A stretch of 46,214 nt of DNA from Hyphomonadaceae bacterium UBA4763. GTDB lineage: Bacteria; Pseudomonadota; Alphaproteobacteria; Caulobacterales; Aquidulcibacteraceae. Both the position numbers and the translations under genes were made by a program. Positions 1-7,662 of this stretch are shown one piece after another. The DNA lies in the NCBI GenBank assembly GCA_002403455.1, contig DHHV01000072.1, positions 1-46,214 of the forward strand. Reading direction: 5' to 3'. The stretch's first letter is position 1. The number at the start of each line of letters is the position of its first letter. The notes beneath the pieces are model-generated. The model was not told where the DNA came from, ran no database searches, and saw nothing but the letters and a program-made list of their open reading frames with translations.

Positions 1-8
1 AGCCTTCT

Positions 9-638
9 TCAACAGCCTGCTTTAGCGCGATGATAAACTCGAAACGACCAATAGCGATCGCCGCCGTCAATCACACATTTCCAGCCGCGTGCGCGCAAAT
101 GCGGCCGCAACATGCGATTAAACCAACCATGCGCACATAAAACGACAACTTCGCCGGCATTCGCACGCTCATCGAGCGTGGCGGCGGCTTGGGCGGCGCG
201 CGCTTCGGCCTGCGCCAGCGATTCAACATTCGGCGCATGGCCGATCATCCAGGCCAGCCGCGCCAATTTGTTCCAGGTGCGCGGCAAAAAGCGCACCCAG
301 GGCAGAGGCGGCGGCGGCAAAGGCGCCTCGACATAGATCGGATCTTCCAAAATCGGCCGGCCGGCGGCGATCTTGGCGGCGGTTTCGCGGGCGCGCAGCC
401 GCGTGCTGGACAACACGACGGGGGCGGATTGAGCCGCTTCGAGCAGATTGAGCGGCGGGGTTTGCCCATCGGCAAGACCGGTTTCCTCATAGGTCGCCCA
501 CCAGGATTGATATTGGCGCCAATTGATTCGTGGGCCGGCATCGCGATCGAGGCGCGGACGACCATGCCGCACCACAATAATGCGCTCTAGCGAGCGCGTC
601 TTCGTTTCGGCTGTGGGGGCGGCGATTGTGCTGATCAC
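9..638 (-). CDS. histidine phosphatase family protein
   Basis: Predicted phosphoglycerate-mutase-like (histidine phosphatase) enzyme of 209 residues. The N-terminal part carries the RHG signature (VVRHGRP, about residues 22-28), whose His is the phospho-acceptor in this superfamily. A second conserved His lies in LCAHGW near residue 168, at the place of the family's distal catalytic His. There is no signal peptide or membrane segment, so it is probably cytoplasmic. The reading frame opens with GTG and I see no strong ribosome binding site, so the exact start is uncertain. It is divergent from the Nfu gene and stands alone. The substrate cannot be inferred; the superfamily includes sugar-phosphate phosphatases and SixA-like protein phosphatases. 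Confidence 0.8.
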   Translation of the reverse strand: MISTIAAPTAETKTRSLERIIVVRHGRPRLDRDAGPRINWRQYQSWWATYEETGLADGQTPPLNLLEAAQSAPVVLSSTRLRARETAAKIAAGRPILEDPIYVEAPLPPPPLPWVRFLPRTWNKLARLAWMIGHAPNVESLAQAEARAAQAAATLDERANAGEVVVLCAHGWFNRMLRPHLRARGWKCVIDGGDRYWSFRVYHRAKAGC

Positions 639-853
639 GCGGTGTTTTATCGCAGAACCTGGAGAAGCCGATCAATCATTGGGCGATTGAGTCGGACGTC
701 AAACCAAAAGACGGGGGCATCTAAACCGATTTTCCGTTGATGTCTAACGGGCGCGGCGTCTTTGGTCGGCGCCTCACAAAATGCCGCGATCGCCTTGATC
801 GCTCGGTCCCGTCAACCCACTTACCAGCTAAAGTCGCAATAAGAGTGGCCGCC

Positions 854-1411
854 ATGTTCATCCAGACCGAAGACACGCCGAACCCGGCGACCTTGAAATT
901 CCTGCCCGGCGCGCCGGTTATGCAGACCGGGGTCGTCGATTTTGAGACAGCGGACGCCGCCCAGACTTCGCCATTAGCGACGATGATCTTTGGCGTCGGC
1001 GGGGTCGAGCGGGTGTTCCTCGGCGCAGATTTCATCTCGGTGACCAAAGCGGCTGAGGCCGATTGGCGCACGCTGAAGATCAAAGTGATCGCCGCGATCG
1101 TCGATCACGACCAAAGCGGCTTGCCGATCGTTGCGCAATCGCCAGAGGCTGCGCCGACCGATAGCGAGGCCGACAGCGACATCATCAAACAGATCAAAGA
1201 ATTGCTGGATTTCCGGGTGCGGCCGGCGGTGGCGCGCGATGGCGGCGACATCACCTTTCACAGCTTTGAGCCCGATACCGGCATTGTACGGCTGAACATG
1301 CGCGGCTCCTGCGCCGGCTGCCCGTCGTCGACGATGACGCTGAAAGCCGGCATTGAAAACATGTTCCGGCATTTTATTCCGGAAGTGAGCCGGGTTGAGC
1401 AAGTGATCTAA
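854..1411 (+). CDS. NifU/Nfu-type Fe-S cluster scaffold or carrier protein
   Basis: A 185-residue Nfu protein that carries and delivers [4Fe-4S] clusters to apo-enzymes. The start was set at the ATG opening MFIQTEDTPNP, the typical beginning of the Nfu N-terminal domain; the frame stays open upstream but that extension does not look like protein. The N-terminal Nfu_N domain covers roughly residues 1-90. The C-terminal NifU-like domain (about 105-180) carries the cluster-binding CxxC in SCAGCPSS. This two-domain form is the usual alphaproteobacterial and mitochondrial type. It is likely monocistronic, with the next gene 73 bases downstream. Confidence 0.93.
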   Translation: MFIQTEDTPNPATLKFLPGAPVMQTGVVDFETADAAQTSPLATMIFGVGGVERVFLGADFISVTKAAEADWRTLKIKVIAAIVDHDQSGLPIVAQSPEAAPTDSEADSDIIKQIKELLDFRVRPAVARDGGDITFHSFEPDTGIVRLNMRGSCAGCPSSTMTLKAGIENMFRHFIPEVSRVEQVI

Positions 1412-1484
1412 CGCGACCCGGTTTAGGGCGCTTTAACATCGGTCTCGTAGGCTGCCCGTTGCGTATGTTGCGGGTGAGGCGGCG

Positions 1485-2090
1485 GTGACCCCAATTCGAC
1501 TTCTGGATCGGCTTGAACAAGGCGCCACGCTGGCGCTGTTTGTTTGGCTATGCGTGCGGTTGTGGCCGCAGGATTGGGCGAGCGTTCAGGGTCTGTCGGC
1601 GCTGTTATTGGTGTCGGAGGGACTGGTCGTCGCCTTGTTGCTGATCCGGCGGCCGACGGAAAACATCTCGCGCCGACCGCGCGATTGGGCGATCGCCGCT
1701 GGCGGAACGTTCCTCGCGATGGCGGTCGGGCCGGGCGGCGCGCCGATCGCGGCGGCGCCCGGTTTTGTGCTGATCTTAGTCGGGATCGTCGTGCAGATCG
1801 CCGCCAAAGTGCATTTGGGACGCAGCTTTGGGCTCGTCGCCGCCAATCGCGGCGTCAAATCGCACTCGGTCTATGGGATCGTCCGCCATCCGATGTATGC
1901 GGGCTATATGATCGCGCATGTCGGGTTTTTGCTGCTCGCGCCGAGTTGGACCAATTTGGCGATCTATGGCGCCGTTTGGGCGCTGCTGGTCGCCCGCATC
2001 CACGCCGAGGAAGCGATGTTGTCGGCCGATGACGCCTATCGTCAATTTCAAGCCCGCGTGCGGTTTCGATTGGCGCCGGGGGTCTATTGA
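1485..2090 (+). CDS. isoprenylcysteine carboxyl methyltransferase-like membrane protein
   Basis: Integral membrane protein of 201 residues with about five hydrophobic segments. The C-terminal half has the ICMT/phospholipid-methyltransferase signature: GRSFGLV, then VRHPMYAGY (about residues 140-148), then a conserved Glu in HAEEAML. In this family these residues form the S-adenosylmethionine pocket. Bacterial members act on unknown lipids or small hydrophobic molecules; bacteria have no prenylated CaaX proteins, so the eukaryotic function should not be assumed. The start is GTG in a short spacer after the Nfu gene, and co-transcription is possible. Confidence 0.82.
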   Translation: MTPIRLLDRLEQGATLALFVWLCVRLWPQDWASVQGLSALLLVSEGLVVALLLIRRPTENISRRPRDWAIAAGGTFLAMAVGPGGAPIAAAPGFVLILVGIVVQIAAKVHLGRSFGLVAANRGVKSHSVYGIVRHPMYAGYMIAHVGFLLLAPSWTNLAIYGAVWALLVARIHAEEAMLSADDAYRQFQARVRFRLAPGVY

Positions 2091-2129
2091 ACGCTTGGCG
2101 GGGGCAGGCGCCGCAGCTAGACTTCGTCC

Positions 2130-2975
2130 ATGACGATTGCATCGATTCTGGCGCCGCAGGCGTCGCAAAACCGTTTTGACGAGGCTTATCTTGATCTCCT
2201 GCGGGAGGTCTTGCTGTTCGGCGAGCAGCGCGAGGATCGCACCGGCACCGGTACGCTCGGGCTGTTTGGGCGGCAATTGCGTTTTGATTTGGCGCAAGGC
2301 TTTCCGCTGCTGACCACCAAGAAAGTGCATTTCAAGTCGATCGTCGTTGAATTGCTGTGGTTCTTGCGCGGCGAGACCAATGTGCGGTTTTTGCGCGACA
2401 AGGGCGTCTCGATCTGGGATGAATGGGCCGATGCCGAAGGCGAGCTTGGGCCGGTTTATGGCAAACAATGGCGCTCTTGGGCGGCGCCGGATGGGCGCCA
2501 GATCGACCAGATCGCCGAGCTCATCGAAAAATTGCGCCGCGATCCGTTTTCGCGCCGACATGTGGTGACCGCCTGGAACCCGGCCGATCTCGACGCCATG
2601 GCGCTGGCGCCCTGTCATTGTTTGTTTCAGTTTCATGTGTCGAGCGATCGGCGGCTGTCCTGCCAGCTTTATCAGCGCTCGGCGGATGTGTTTTTGGGCG
2701 TACCGTTCAACATCGCCTCTTATGCGTTGCTCACGCTGATGCTGGCGCGCGTTTGCGGGTTTGAACCGGGGCATTTCGTGCATGCGTTCGGCGACGTGCA
2801 TCTTTACGTCAACCATATCGAGCAGGCGCGCACTCAATTGCAGCGCGAGCCCCTTGGGCCGCCGCGGGTTGCGCTGAACCCGGAGAAGCGCGATCTGTTC
2901 GCCTTCGAGGTCGAGGATATTCGGCTCGAAGATTATGTCGCCCATCCGCCGCTGCGCGCGCCGGTCGCGGTTTAA
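2130..2975 (+). CDS. thyA: thymidylate synthase
   Basis: Converts dUMP to dTMP using methylenetetrahydrofolate. The protein has 281 residues, close to the family's short form (264 in E. coli). Visible signatures are RTGTGT near residue 37 (phosphate-binding Arg), the RRHVVTAWNP segment at about 142-151, the catalytic Cys in APCHC (C162), and the dUMP-binding QRSADVFLGVPFNIASYA segment. The C-terminus ends PLRAPVAV, matching the flexible closing tail. The dihydrofolate reductase gene that often follows thyA is not here. Instead ilvC converges, and the two TAA stop codons overlap within a single TTAA. Confidence 0.97.
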   Translation: MTIASILAPQASQNRFDEAYLDLLREVLLFGEQREDRTGTGTLGLFGRQLRFDLAQGFPLLTTKKVHFKSIVVELLWFLRGETNVRFLRDKGVSIWDEWADAEGELGPVYGKQWRSWAAPDGRQIDQIAELIEKLRRDPFSRRHVVTAWNPADLDAMALAPCHCLFQFHVSSDRRLSCQLYQRSADVFLGVPFNIASYALLTLMLARVCGFEPGHFVHAFGDVHLYVNHIEQARTQLQREPLGPPRVALNPEKRDLFAFEVEDIRLEDYVAHPPLRAPVAV

Positions 2976-3955
2976 TCTTTCTCTACCAGGGCTCGAATGG
3001 CGCGTCCGGGCGTCTCGATCGCGCTATCGGCGCGCAGCGCCCGCGCCGCTGAGAAAGCGGTAAAACCGCGCGCCGCATCGCCGGTCCAGGCTTGCGCAAA
3101 CGCGCCCGATTGAATGTCGGCAAGGGTTTGGCGCATGGCGGCGCGCACATGCTCATCGATGATCCGCGATCCGCTGCGATAGGCGCCGAACTCGGCGGTG
3201 TTGGAGATGGCCGTATACATGCCGGCGATGCCGCGCGCATAGATCAGGTCGACCACGGCTTTGGCCTCGAACACGCATTCGAAATAGGCCATTTCCGGGC
3301 TAAAGCCCGCCGCCACCAGCGTCTCAAAGCCGGCGCGCATCAGATCGGGGATGCCGCCGCAAAGAACGGCTTGCTCGCCGAACAAATCGCATTCGCATTC
3401 TTCTTTGAAGGTGGTCTCGATAACGCCGATCCGCCCACAGCCGATGGCGCTGGCATAAGCGCGGGCAAGGGCTGGCGCTGCGCCGCTGCAATCTTGATGA
3501 ACGGCGAAAATGGCGGGCAAGCCCGATCCGGCGACAAAATCGGCGCGCAAACGGGCGCCAGGGCCCTTCGGCGCCACCATGACGACATCGACCTGCGGCG
3601 GCGCCGCGATCACGCCAAAATGCATCGCAAGGCCATGCGCGAATAACAGCGTTTTGCCGGGCGTGAGGGCTTGGCCCAAGCCGTCCGCCCAGGCTGGCGC
3701 CATTTGCTCGTCCGGGAGCAGCATCGCCACGATATCGGCGGATTGGGCGGCGTCGATGACGGGCAGGGTGGAAAGGCCCGCCGCTTGCGCCTTGGCGGCC
3801 GAGGCTGATCCTTCGCGCAAGCCGACGACGACGTCATGGCCTTGATCGCGCAGGTTCAAGGCGTGGGCGTGGCCTTGCGCGCCATAGCCGATCACCGCGA
3901 TTTTTTTGCCCTGCAGGGGCTGCGGATCGATGTCGCCGTCGCGCCAAAGTTTCAT
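2972..3955 (-). CDS. ilvC: ketol-acid reductoisomerase (divergent)
   Basis: Second enzyme of branched-chain amino acid synthesis: NADPH-dependent isomeroreduction of acetolactate or acetohydroxybutyrate. The start is the ATG overlapping the miaA stop (ATGA), giving 327 residues, class I length. The Rossmann motif GYGAQGHA lies near residue 35. The NADP loop is GLREGSASAAKA. The knotted domain has ETTFKEECECDLFGEQ with the magnesium Asp and Glu, and ISNTAE supplies the substrate Ser. Oddities are ECECDL where most have ETETDL, ECVFEAK in place of the usual ECxHE(L)K, and a C-terminus that lacks the common MMPWL end. It is probably still IlvC but is a divergent member. No ilvB or ilvH is nearby. 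Confidence 0.9.
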   Translation of the reverse strand: MKLWRDGDIDPQPLQGKKIAVIGYGAQGHAHALNLRDQGHDVVVGLREGSASAAKAQAAGLSTLPVIDAAQSADIVAMLLPDEQMAPAWADGLGQALTPGKTLLFAHGLAMHFGVIAAPPQVDVVMVAPKGPGARLRADFVAGSGLPAIFAVHQDCSGAAPALARAYASAIGCGRIGVIETTFKEECECDLFGEQAVLCGGIPDLMRAGFETLVAAGFSPEMAYFECVFEAKAVVDLIYARGIAGMYTAISNTAEFGAYRSGSRIIDEHVRAAMRQTLADIQSGAFAQAWTGDAARGFTAFSAARALRADSAIETPGRAIRALVEKD

Positions 3956-4911
3956 GATGATGGTGTCCCTTCCTTCGCGTCCCAATGCCGACGAATGATC
4001 GCGACGCGCTGATCGAGGTCTTCTTCGGCAATCGTCAGCCAATCGGCGCAAAAGCGCCGTATCCAGGTCAATTGCCGCTTGGCGTAATGGCGCGTGTCGC
4101 GACAGCCAAGCGCTATAGCCTCATCCAGGCGCAAATCATTTCGCAAATGCGCAAACAAGGCCGGCGCGCCATGCGCTTTCAAGGCTGGGAGATCGGCGGC
4201 AAGGTCGAGCGCGGCGATGGCGCGCGCTTCCTCCAGCCCGCCCGCCGCCACCAATAGCGGCAACCGATGATCGATCGCGGCGTAAAGGCGCTCGCGCGGC
4301 GGGGCGAGCGCGATCGCCAAACATTGCGCACGCGGCAGAAGGGCAAAGGTGGCTTGCGCCTGAAACTCGCCAAGCTTGCGCCCCGTCGATAACGCCACCT
4401 CCAACGCCCGGATGACGCGCACCCGGTCATGGACCGGCAAAAGCGCGGCGGCGGCGGGGTCAAGCTGGGCAAGCTCGCCATGCAAGATCTGCGGGTCCTC
4501 GATGCGGGCGCGGGCGCGCAAGCCCGCCCGGATCTCCGGATCGGGGGGCGGGATATGCGCCAATCCCTCGGTCACGGCTTTGAAATAAAGCCCGGTGCCG
4601 CCGACCAGGATGGGCACGCGCTCGCGGGCGCGGATTTGGCTAAGGACCGGGGCCAATTCCGCTAGCCATTTGCCGACCGAATAGGGCGCCCAGACATCGA
4701 CATGGCCGAATAAATGATGCGGCGCGCGCGCTTCTTCCTCGGGCGTTGGACGATTGGAAAGCGCTCGCCATTGTCGATAAATTTGTTGGGCGTCGGCGTT
4801 GACGATCTCGCCCGCCAAGAGCCGCGCCAATTTTAGCGCGAGCGCGCTTTTCCCGGAGGCCGTCGGGCCCATGATGAGAATGACGCGTGGAGACGTAAGT
4901 GATTGTTCCAA
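3952..4911 (-). CDS. miaA: tRNA dimethylallyltransferase
   Basis: Transfers the dimethylallyl group to A37 of tRNAs reading codons that begin with U. It has 319 residues. The P-loop GPTASGKS is at 15-22. The segment NADAQQIYRQWRALSNRPT corresponds to the substrate-binding region, in the alphaproteobacterial form. GGTGLYFKA is near residue 103, and the C-terminal DTRHYAKRQLTW is the family signature. The frame appears to start with TTG; the only nearby ATG would remove part of the P-loop strand. It is divergent from serB, a pairing common in alphaproteobacteria, and its stop overlaps the ilvC start by 4 bases, suggesting one transcript. Confidence 0.95.
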   Translation of the reverse strand: MEQSLTSPRVILIMGPTASGKSALALKLARLLAGEIVNADAQQIYRQWRALSNRPTPEEEARAPHHLFGHVDVWAPYSVGKWLAELAPVLSQIRARERVPILVGGTGLYFKAVTEGLAHIPPPDPEIRAGLRARARIEDPQILHGELAQLDPAAAALLPVHDRVRVIRALEVALSTGRKLGEFQAQATFALLPRAQCLAIALAPPRERLYAAIDHRLPLLVAAGGLEEARAIAALDLAADLPALKAHGAPALFAHLRNDLRLDEAIALGCRDTRHYAKRQLTWIRRFCADWLTIAEEDLDQRVAIIRRHWDAKEGTPSS

Positions 4912-4938
4912 AAGACTTAAGTTCCTGTGATTTGACCC

Positions 4939-4955
4939 ATGACGAAAAACGTCAT
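4939..4955. repeat. short perfect palindrome in the miaA/serB divergent promoter region
   Basis: The sequence ATGACG-aaaaa-CGTCAT is a perfect 6-base inverted repeat around a five-A spacer, inside the 160-base gap between the divergent miaA and serB starts. It could be an operator or a small hairpin. No regulator is known from the sequence, and chance occurrence is not excluded. Confidence 0.35.
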
Positions 4956-5071
4956 CACCCCTTCGCCGACAAAATCATAATCGGGTGTTCTCAGCGCCGA
5001 ATTAGGTGCTATGCAGTCACTATGTAATGATGCGGGTTTGTTCTATAGCGATAGAATAGGGGAAACGTCCG

Positions 5072-5983
5072 ATGGCTCGCCAATGCCCACAAGGGTTGCG
5101 TACGCGGATCATTCTGGTCGGCAATGCCGGCGAGGATATTGATTTTGCCATAGCGAAATTGTCGCATGGCTGCGAGATCGCTTATTGCGAAAGCCTCGAA
5201 GCCGGTCGGGTGTTCGTTGTCGGGTCGGATTGCCCACCGCAGCAAGCGCTGGAGATCTTGCGCGGGCTGGGCCATCAGATGCAGTTTGATTGGTGCGTGG
5301 AAGACGGCGCAGCGCCCTTGCGCAAGAAATTGCTGCTGGCCGACATGGATTCTACCATCATCGCCTGCGAATGCCTGGACGAACTGGCAGATTTTGCCGG
5401 CGTCGGCGCGCAGGTGAGCGCGATAACCCGTCGCGCGATGGCGGGCGAGCTCAATTTCGAGGCGGCGTTGACCGAGCGCGTGGCGCTGATCGCCGGCCTG
5501 CCGGTTGCGGTCCTGGAGGAATGTTATCGCGAGCGGGTGCAAGCCAATCCGGGCGCGAAGCGCCTCGTGCAGGCGATGGGGCAATTCGGCGCCTATACGG
5601 CGTTGATTTCGGGCGGCTTTACCTTCTTCGCCGATCGCGTTGCGGCCGATTTGGGCTTTCACGAAGCGCGCGCCAATGTGTTGGAGCATGACGGCGAAAA
5701 ACTGACCGGCAAGGTGCGCGCGCCAATCCTTGGCCGCGCGGCGAAGGGCGCCTATGCGCGCGAATTGATCGATCGGTTGGGGCTGACCCGCGACGAGGTG
5801 CTGGTGCTTGGGGATGGCGCCAATGACCTCGACATGATGGCGCAAGCGGGTCTTGCGGTCGGGGTGTGGCCGAAACCGGCGGTCGCCGCCGCCTGCAATG
5901 GCTTGATCCGTACGACGACCTTGTGCGCGGCCATGACGTTTCAGGGCGAGCCCTTTGCGCCGGCGCTCGTGTTGCAATCCTGA
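5072..5983 (+). CDS. serB: phosphoserine phosphatase
   Basis: Last step of serine synthesis: hydrolysis of 3-phosphoserine to L-serine. It has 303 residues. An N-terminal ACT-like regulatory region (about 1-80) precedes the HAD phosphatase domain. The catalytic DxD is in LADMDSTII (D91 and D93). Motif II is ISGGFTFF, and motif III is the GDGANDLDMM segment with the magnesium aspartates. CECLDELADFAG is the specificity cap typical of SerB. The ATG start is supported by AGGGGA about nine bases upstream. It is divergent from miaA. Its stop codon lies at the edge of an inverted repeat. Confidence 0.96.
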   Translation: MARQCPQGLRTRIILVGNAGEDIDFAIAKLSHGCEIAYCESLEAGRVFVVGSDCPPQQALEILRGLGHQMQFDWCVEDGAAPLRKKLLLADMDSTIIACECLDELADFAGVGAQVSAITRRAMAGELNFEAALTERVALIAGLPVAVLEECYRERVQANPGAKRLVQAMGQFGAYTALISGGFTFFADRVAADLGFHEARANVLEHDGEKLTGKVRAPILGRAAKGAYARELIDRLGLTRDEVLVLGDGANDLDMMAQAGLAVGVWPKPAVAAACNGLIRTTTLCAAMTFQGEPFAPALVLQS

Positions 5984-6024
5984 AATTCGCCCTATAATCG
6001 TGGCGCGCTCTGAGCGAATTTCAG
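5980..6024. repeat. 11-base perfect inverted repeat over the serB stop codon
   Basis: The arms CTGAAATTCGC (5980-5990) and GCGAATTTCAG (6014-6024) are exact reverse complements with a 23-base spacer that itself contains GGCGCGC. The left arm includes the serB stop. No U-run follows, so a classical terminator is not supported. It abuts the longer palindrome just downstream, and the two may form one repeat element. Confidence 0.6.
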
Positions 6025-6055
6025 AATCAAAGCCACACTAGAAATCAATGAGTTA

Positions 6056-6130
6056 TAGTGTCCTTTTTGAACCAGAAGTTCGTTAAACGCTTGACCCAAT
6101 CATCGGACGAACTTCTGGTTCAAGACACTA
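6056..6130. repeat. long imperfect palindrome, candidate REP/MITE-like intergenic element
   Basis: The left arm (6056-6083) begins TAGTGTC and continues TGAACCAGAAGTTCGT. The right arm (6107-6130) reads ACGAACTTCTGGTTCA then AGACACTA. After allowing a 4-base insertion in the left arm, 24 bases pair perfectly around a loop of about 23 bases. A CACTA at 6036-6040 could pair alternatively with the TAGTG at 6056. The structure overlaps the apparent upstream start of the nitroreductase frame, so that part is probably not coding. I see no second copy in the window. Confidence 0.7.
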
Positions 6131-6144
6131 GCGGACGCGACGGC

Positions 6145-6834
6145 GTGAACGAGACGGACGACCGGCCAATCGCCGAGGCCTTGCAACGGCGCATCTCGAC
6201 CCGCGCTTTTTTGCCGACGCCGGTGCCACAAGCCAAAGTGCAAAAAGTGCTCGAGGCGGCCCGCTGGGCGCCGTCCGGCGGCAATCTGCAGCCTTGGCGG
6301 GTGATCGTTGTCGCCGGCGAGGCGCGCCAGCGCGTCATCGATCTGGCGGCGCAAACCTTAGCGGCCAATCCGCTGGGCGAGCCAACCGATCGGCCGATCT
6401 ATCCGCCGCAATTATGGGAGCCCTTTCGCACGCGCCGTTTCGAGGTCGGCGAGCAGCTCTACGCGCTGCTGGGCATTGAGCGGGCCGACAAGGCGGGGCG
6501 CTTTGCGCAGATCGCCCGCAATTTTCAGTTTTTCGATGCGCCGGTCGGCTTGTTTTTCGTCATCGACGCGCGAATGGGCCATGGCCAATGGGCGCATCTG
6601 GGCATGTTCATGCTCGCTGTGGCTTTGGCGGCGCAAGAAGAGGGCCTGGCGACCTGCATGCAGGAAGCCTGGGGGGCCTTGCGTCCCTCGCTGAAAGCGC
6701 ATTTTCAATTGGACGACAGCGAAATGGTCTATGCGGGCCTTGCGCTCGGCCATGCCGACCCGGCGGCGGCGGTTAATCATTTGCGCTCGCCGCGCGTTGC
6801 GGTCGAGGACTTTACCCGCTTCGACGGCTTTTAA
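6145..6834 (+). CDS. nitroreductase family protein
   Basis: FMN-dependent NAD(P)H oxidoreductase of the nitroreductase superfamily, 229 residues from the chosen GTG. RRISTRAF near the N-terminus supplies the usual FMN-phosphate Arg/Ser. WAPSGGNLQPW (about residues 45-55) is the family signature, and the C-terminal GLALGHAD matches the second flavin-contact region. The frame stays open upstream to 6058, but those 29 codons lie in a palindromic repeat, so the GTG opening NETDDRP is preferred. No good ribosome binding site is visible for either start. The physiological substrate is unknown; quinones and nitroaromatics are typical for the family. It is followed closely by xth. Confidence 0.87.
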   Translation: MNETDDRPIAEALQRRISTRAFLPTPVPQAKVQKVLEAARWAPSGGNLQPWRVIVVAGEARQRVIDLAAQTLAANPLGEPTDRPIYPPQLWEPFRTRRFEVGEQLYALLGIERADKAGRFAQIARNFQFFDAPVGLFFVIDARMGHGQWAHLGMFMLAVALAAQEEGLATCMQEAWGALRPSLKAHFQLDDSEMVYAGLALGHADPAAAVNHLRSPRVAVEDFTRFDGF

Positions 6835-6855
6835 AGCGATATGCAAGGATCACAG

Positions 6856-7656
6856 ATGCCGGCCGACGCCGATTTTTCCGTCTGCACCTATAATGTCAAT
6901 TCCATCAAAGCGCGCCTGCCGAATGTGGTGGATTTCCTCCGCGAGGCGGCGCCGGACGTTGTGTGCCTGCAGGAAATCAAATGCGTCGATGAAGCGTTCC
7001 CGCGCCAAGAAATCGAGGATCTCGGCTATAATGTCGCGACCCACGGCCAAAAGAGCTATAATGGCGTTGCGTTATTGTCGAAATTCCCGCTCGAGGACGT
7101 GCGGCGCGGCCTTGCCGGCGAGGACACCGACGAACAAGCGCGCTATATCGAAGCCGTGGTGCTGACGCCGGGCGCGCCCTGGCGGGTCGCCTCGATCTAT
7201 TTGCCGAACGGCAATCCGGTCGCGTCGGAGAAATTCCCCTATAAACTGCGCTGGATGCAGCGTTTAGCCGCCCATGCGGCCGATTTGCTGGCCTTGGAGG
7301 AGCGGCTGGTGCTGGCCGGCGATTATAACGTCATCCCGCGCGATGGCGATTGCCATGATCCGGCCGCCTGGCAGGACGATGCGCTGTTTCAGCCGCAGAC
7401 GCGGGCCAGTTATCGGACCTTGCAAAATTTAGGGCTGGTCGATGCGTTCATGGCAGTCGATGGGCGCGAGCATGTCTACACCTTCTGGGATTATCAGGCC
7501 GGCGCCTGGGCCAAAGACCATGGCATCCGCATCGACCATTTTCTCCTCAGCCCGGAGGCGGCCGATCGCTTGCGCGCCTGCGCGGTGGCGCGGGCGGCGC
7601 GGGGCAAGGAAAAGGCCTCCGATCATGCGCCGGTGATCGCGCGCTTTGCGCTTTGA
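6856..7656 (+). CDS. xth: exodeoxyribonuclease III
   Basis: AP endonuclease and 3'-5' exonuclease of base-excision repair, endonuclease/exonuclease/phosphatase fold. The protein has 266 residues, the normal length. Catalytic-site signatures are YNVNSIKARL near the N-terminus, CLQEIK (metal Glu), GDYNVIPRD (Asp and Asn), RIDHFLL, and SDHAPV at the C-terminus with the catalytic Asp-His. An in-frame ATG 15 bases upstream exists, but AAGGA correctly spaced before ATGCCGGCC favours the shorter form. It converges with the nucleoside transporter gene with only a few bases between. Confidence 0.95.
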   Translation: MPADADFSVCTYNVNSIKARLPNVVDFLREAAPDVVCLQEIKCVDEAFPRQEIEDLGYNVATHGQKSYNGVALLSKFPLEDVRRGLAGEDTDEQARYIEAVVLTPGAPWRVASIYLPNGNPVASEKFPYKLRWMQRLAAHAADLLALEERLVLAGDYNVIPRDGDCHDPAAWQDDALFQPQTRASYRTLQNLGLVDAFMAVDGREHVYTFWDYQAGAWAKDHGIRIDHFLLSPEAADRLRACAVARAARGKEKASDHAPVIARFAL

Positions 7657-7662
7657 ACGCCC

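Noticed and set aside
1776..2945. Long leftward frame (389 codons) opposite thyA
   Set aside because: Arg/His/Gln-rich translation mirrors thyA codons and has no domain; the opposite strand carries a full thymidylate synthase.
5009..5977. Long leftward frame opposite serB
   Set aside because: Shadow of serB with the composition bias typical of antisense frames; all SerB motifs lie on the plus strand.
6058..6144. N-terminal extension of the nitroreductase
   Set aside because: Encoded entirely by the palindromic repeat and not similar to nitroreductase N-termini.
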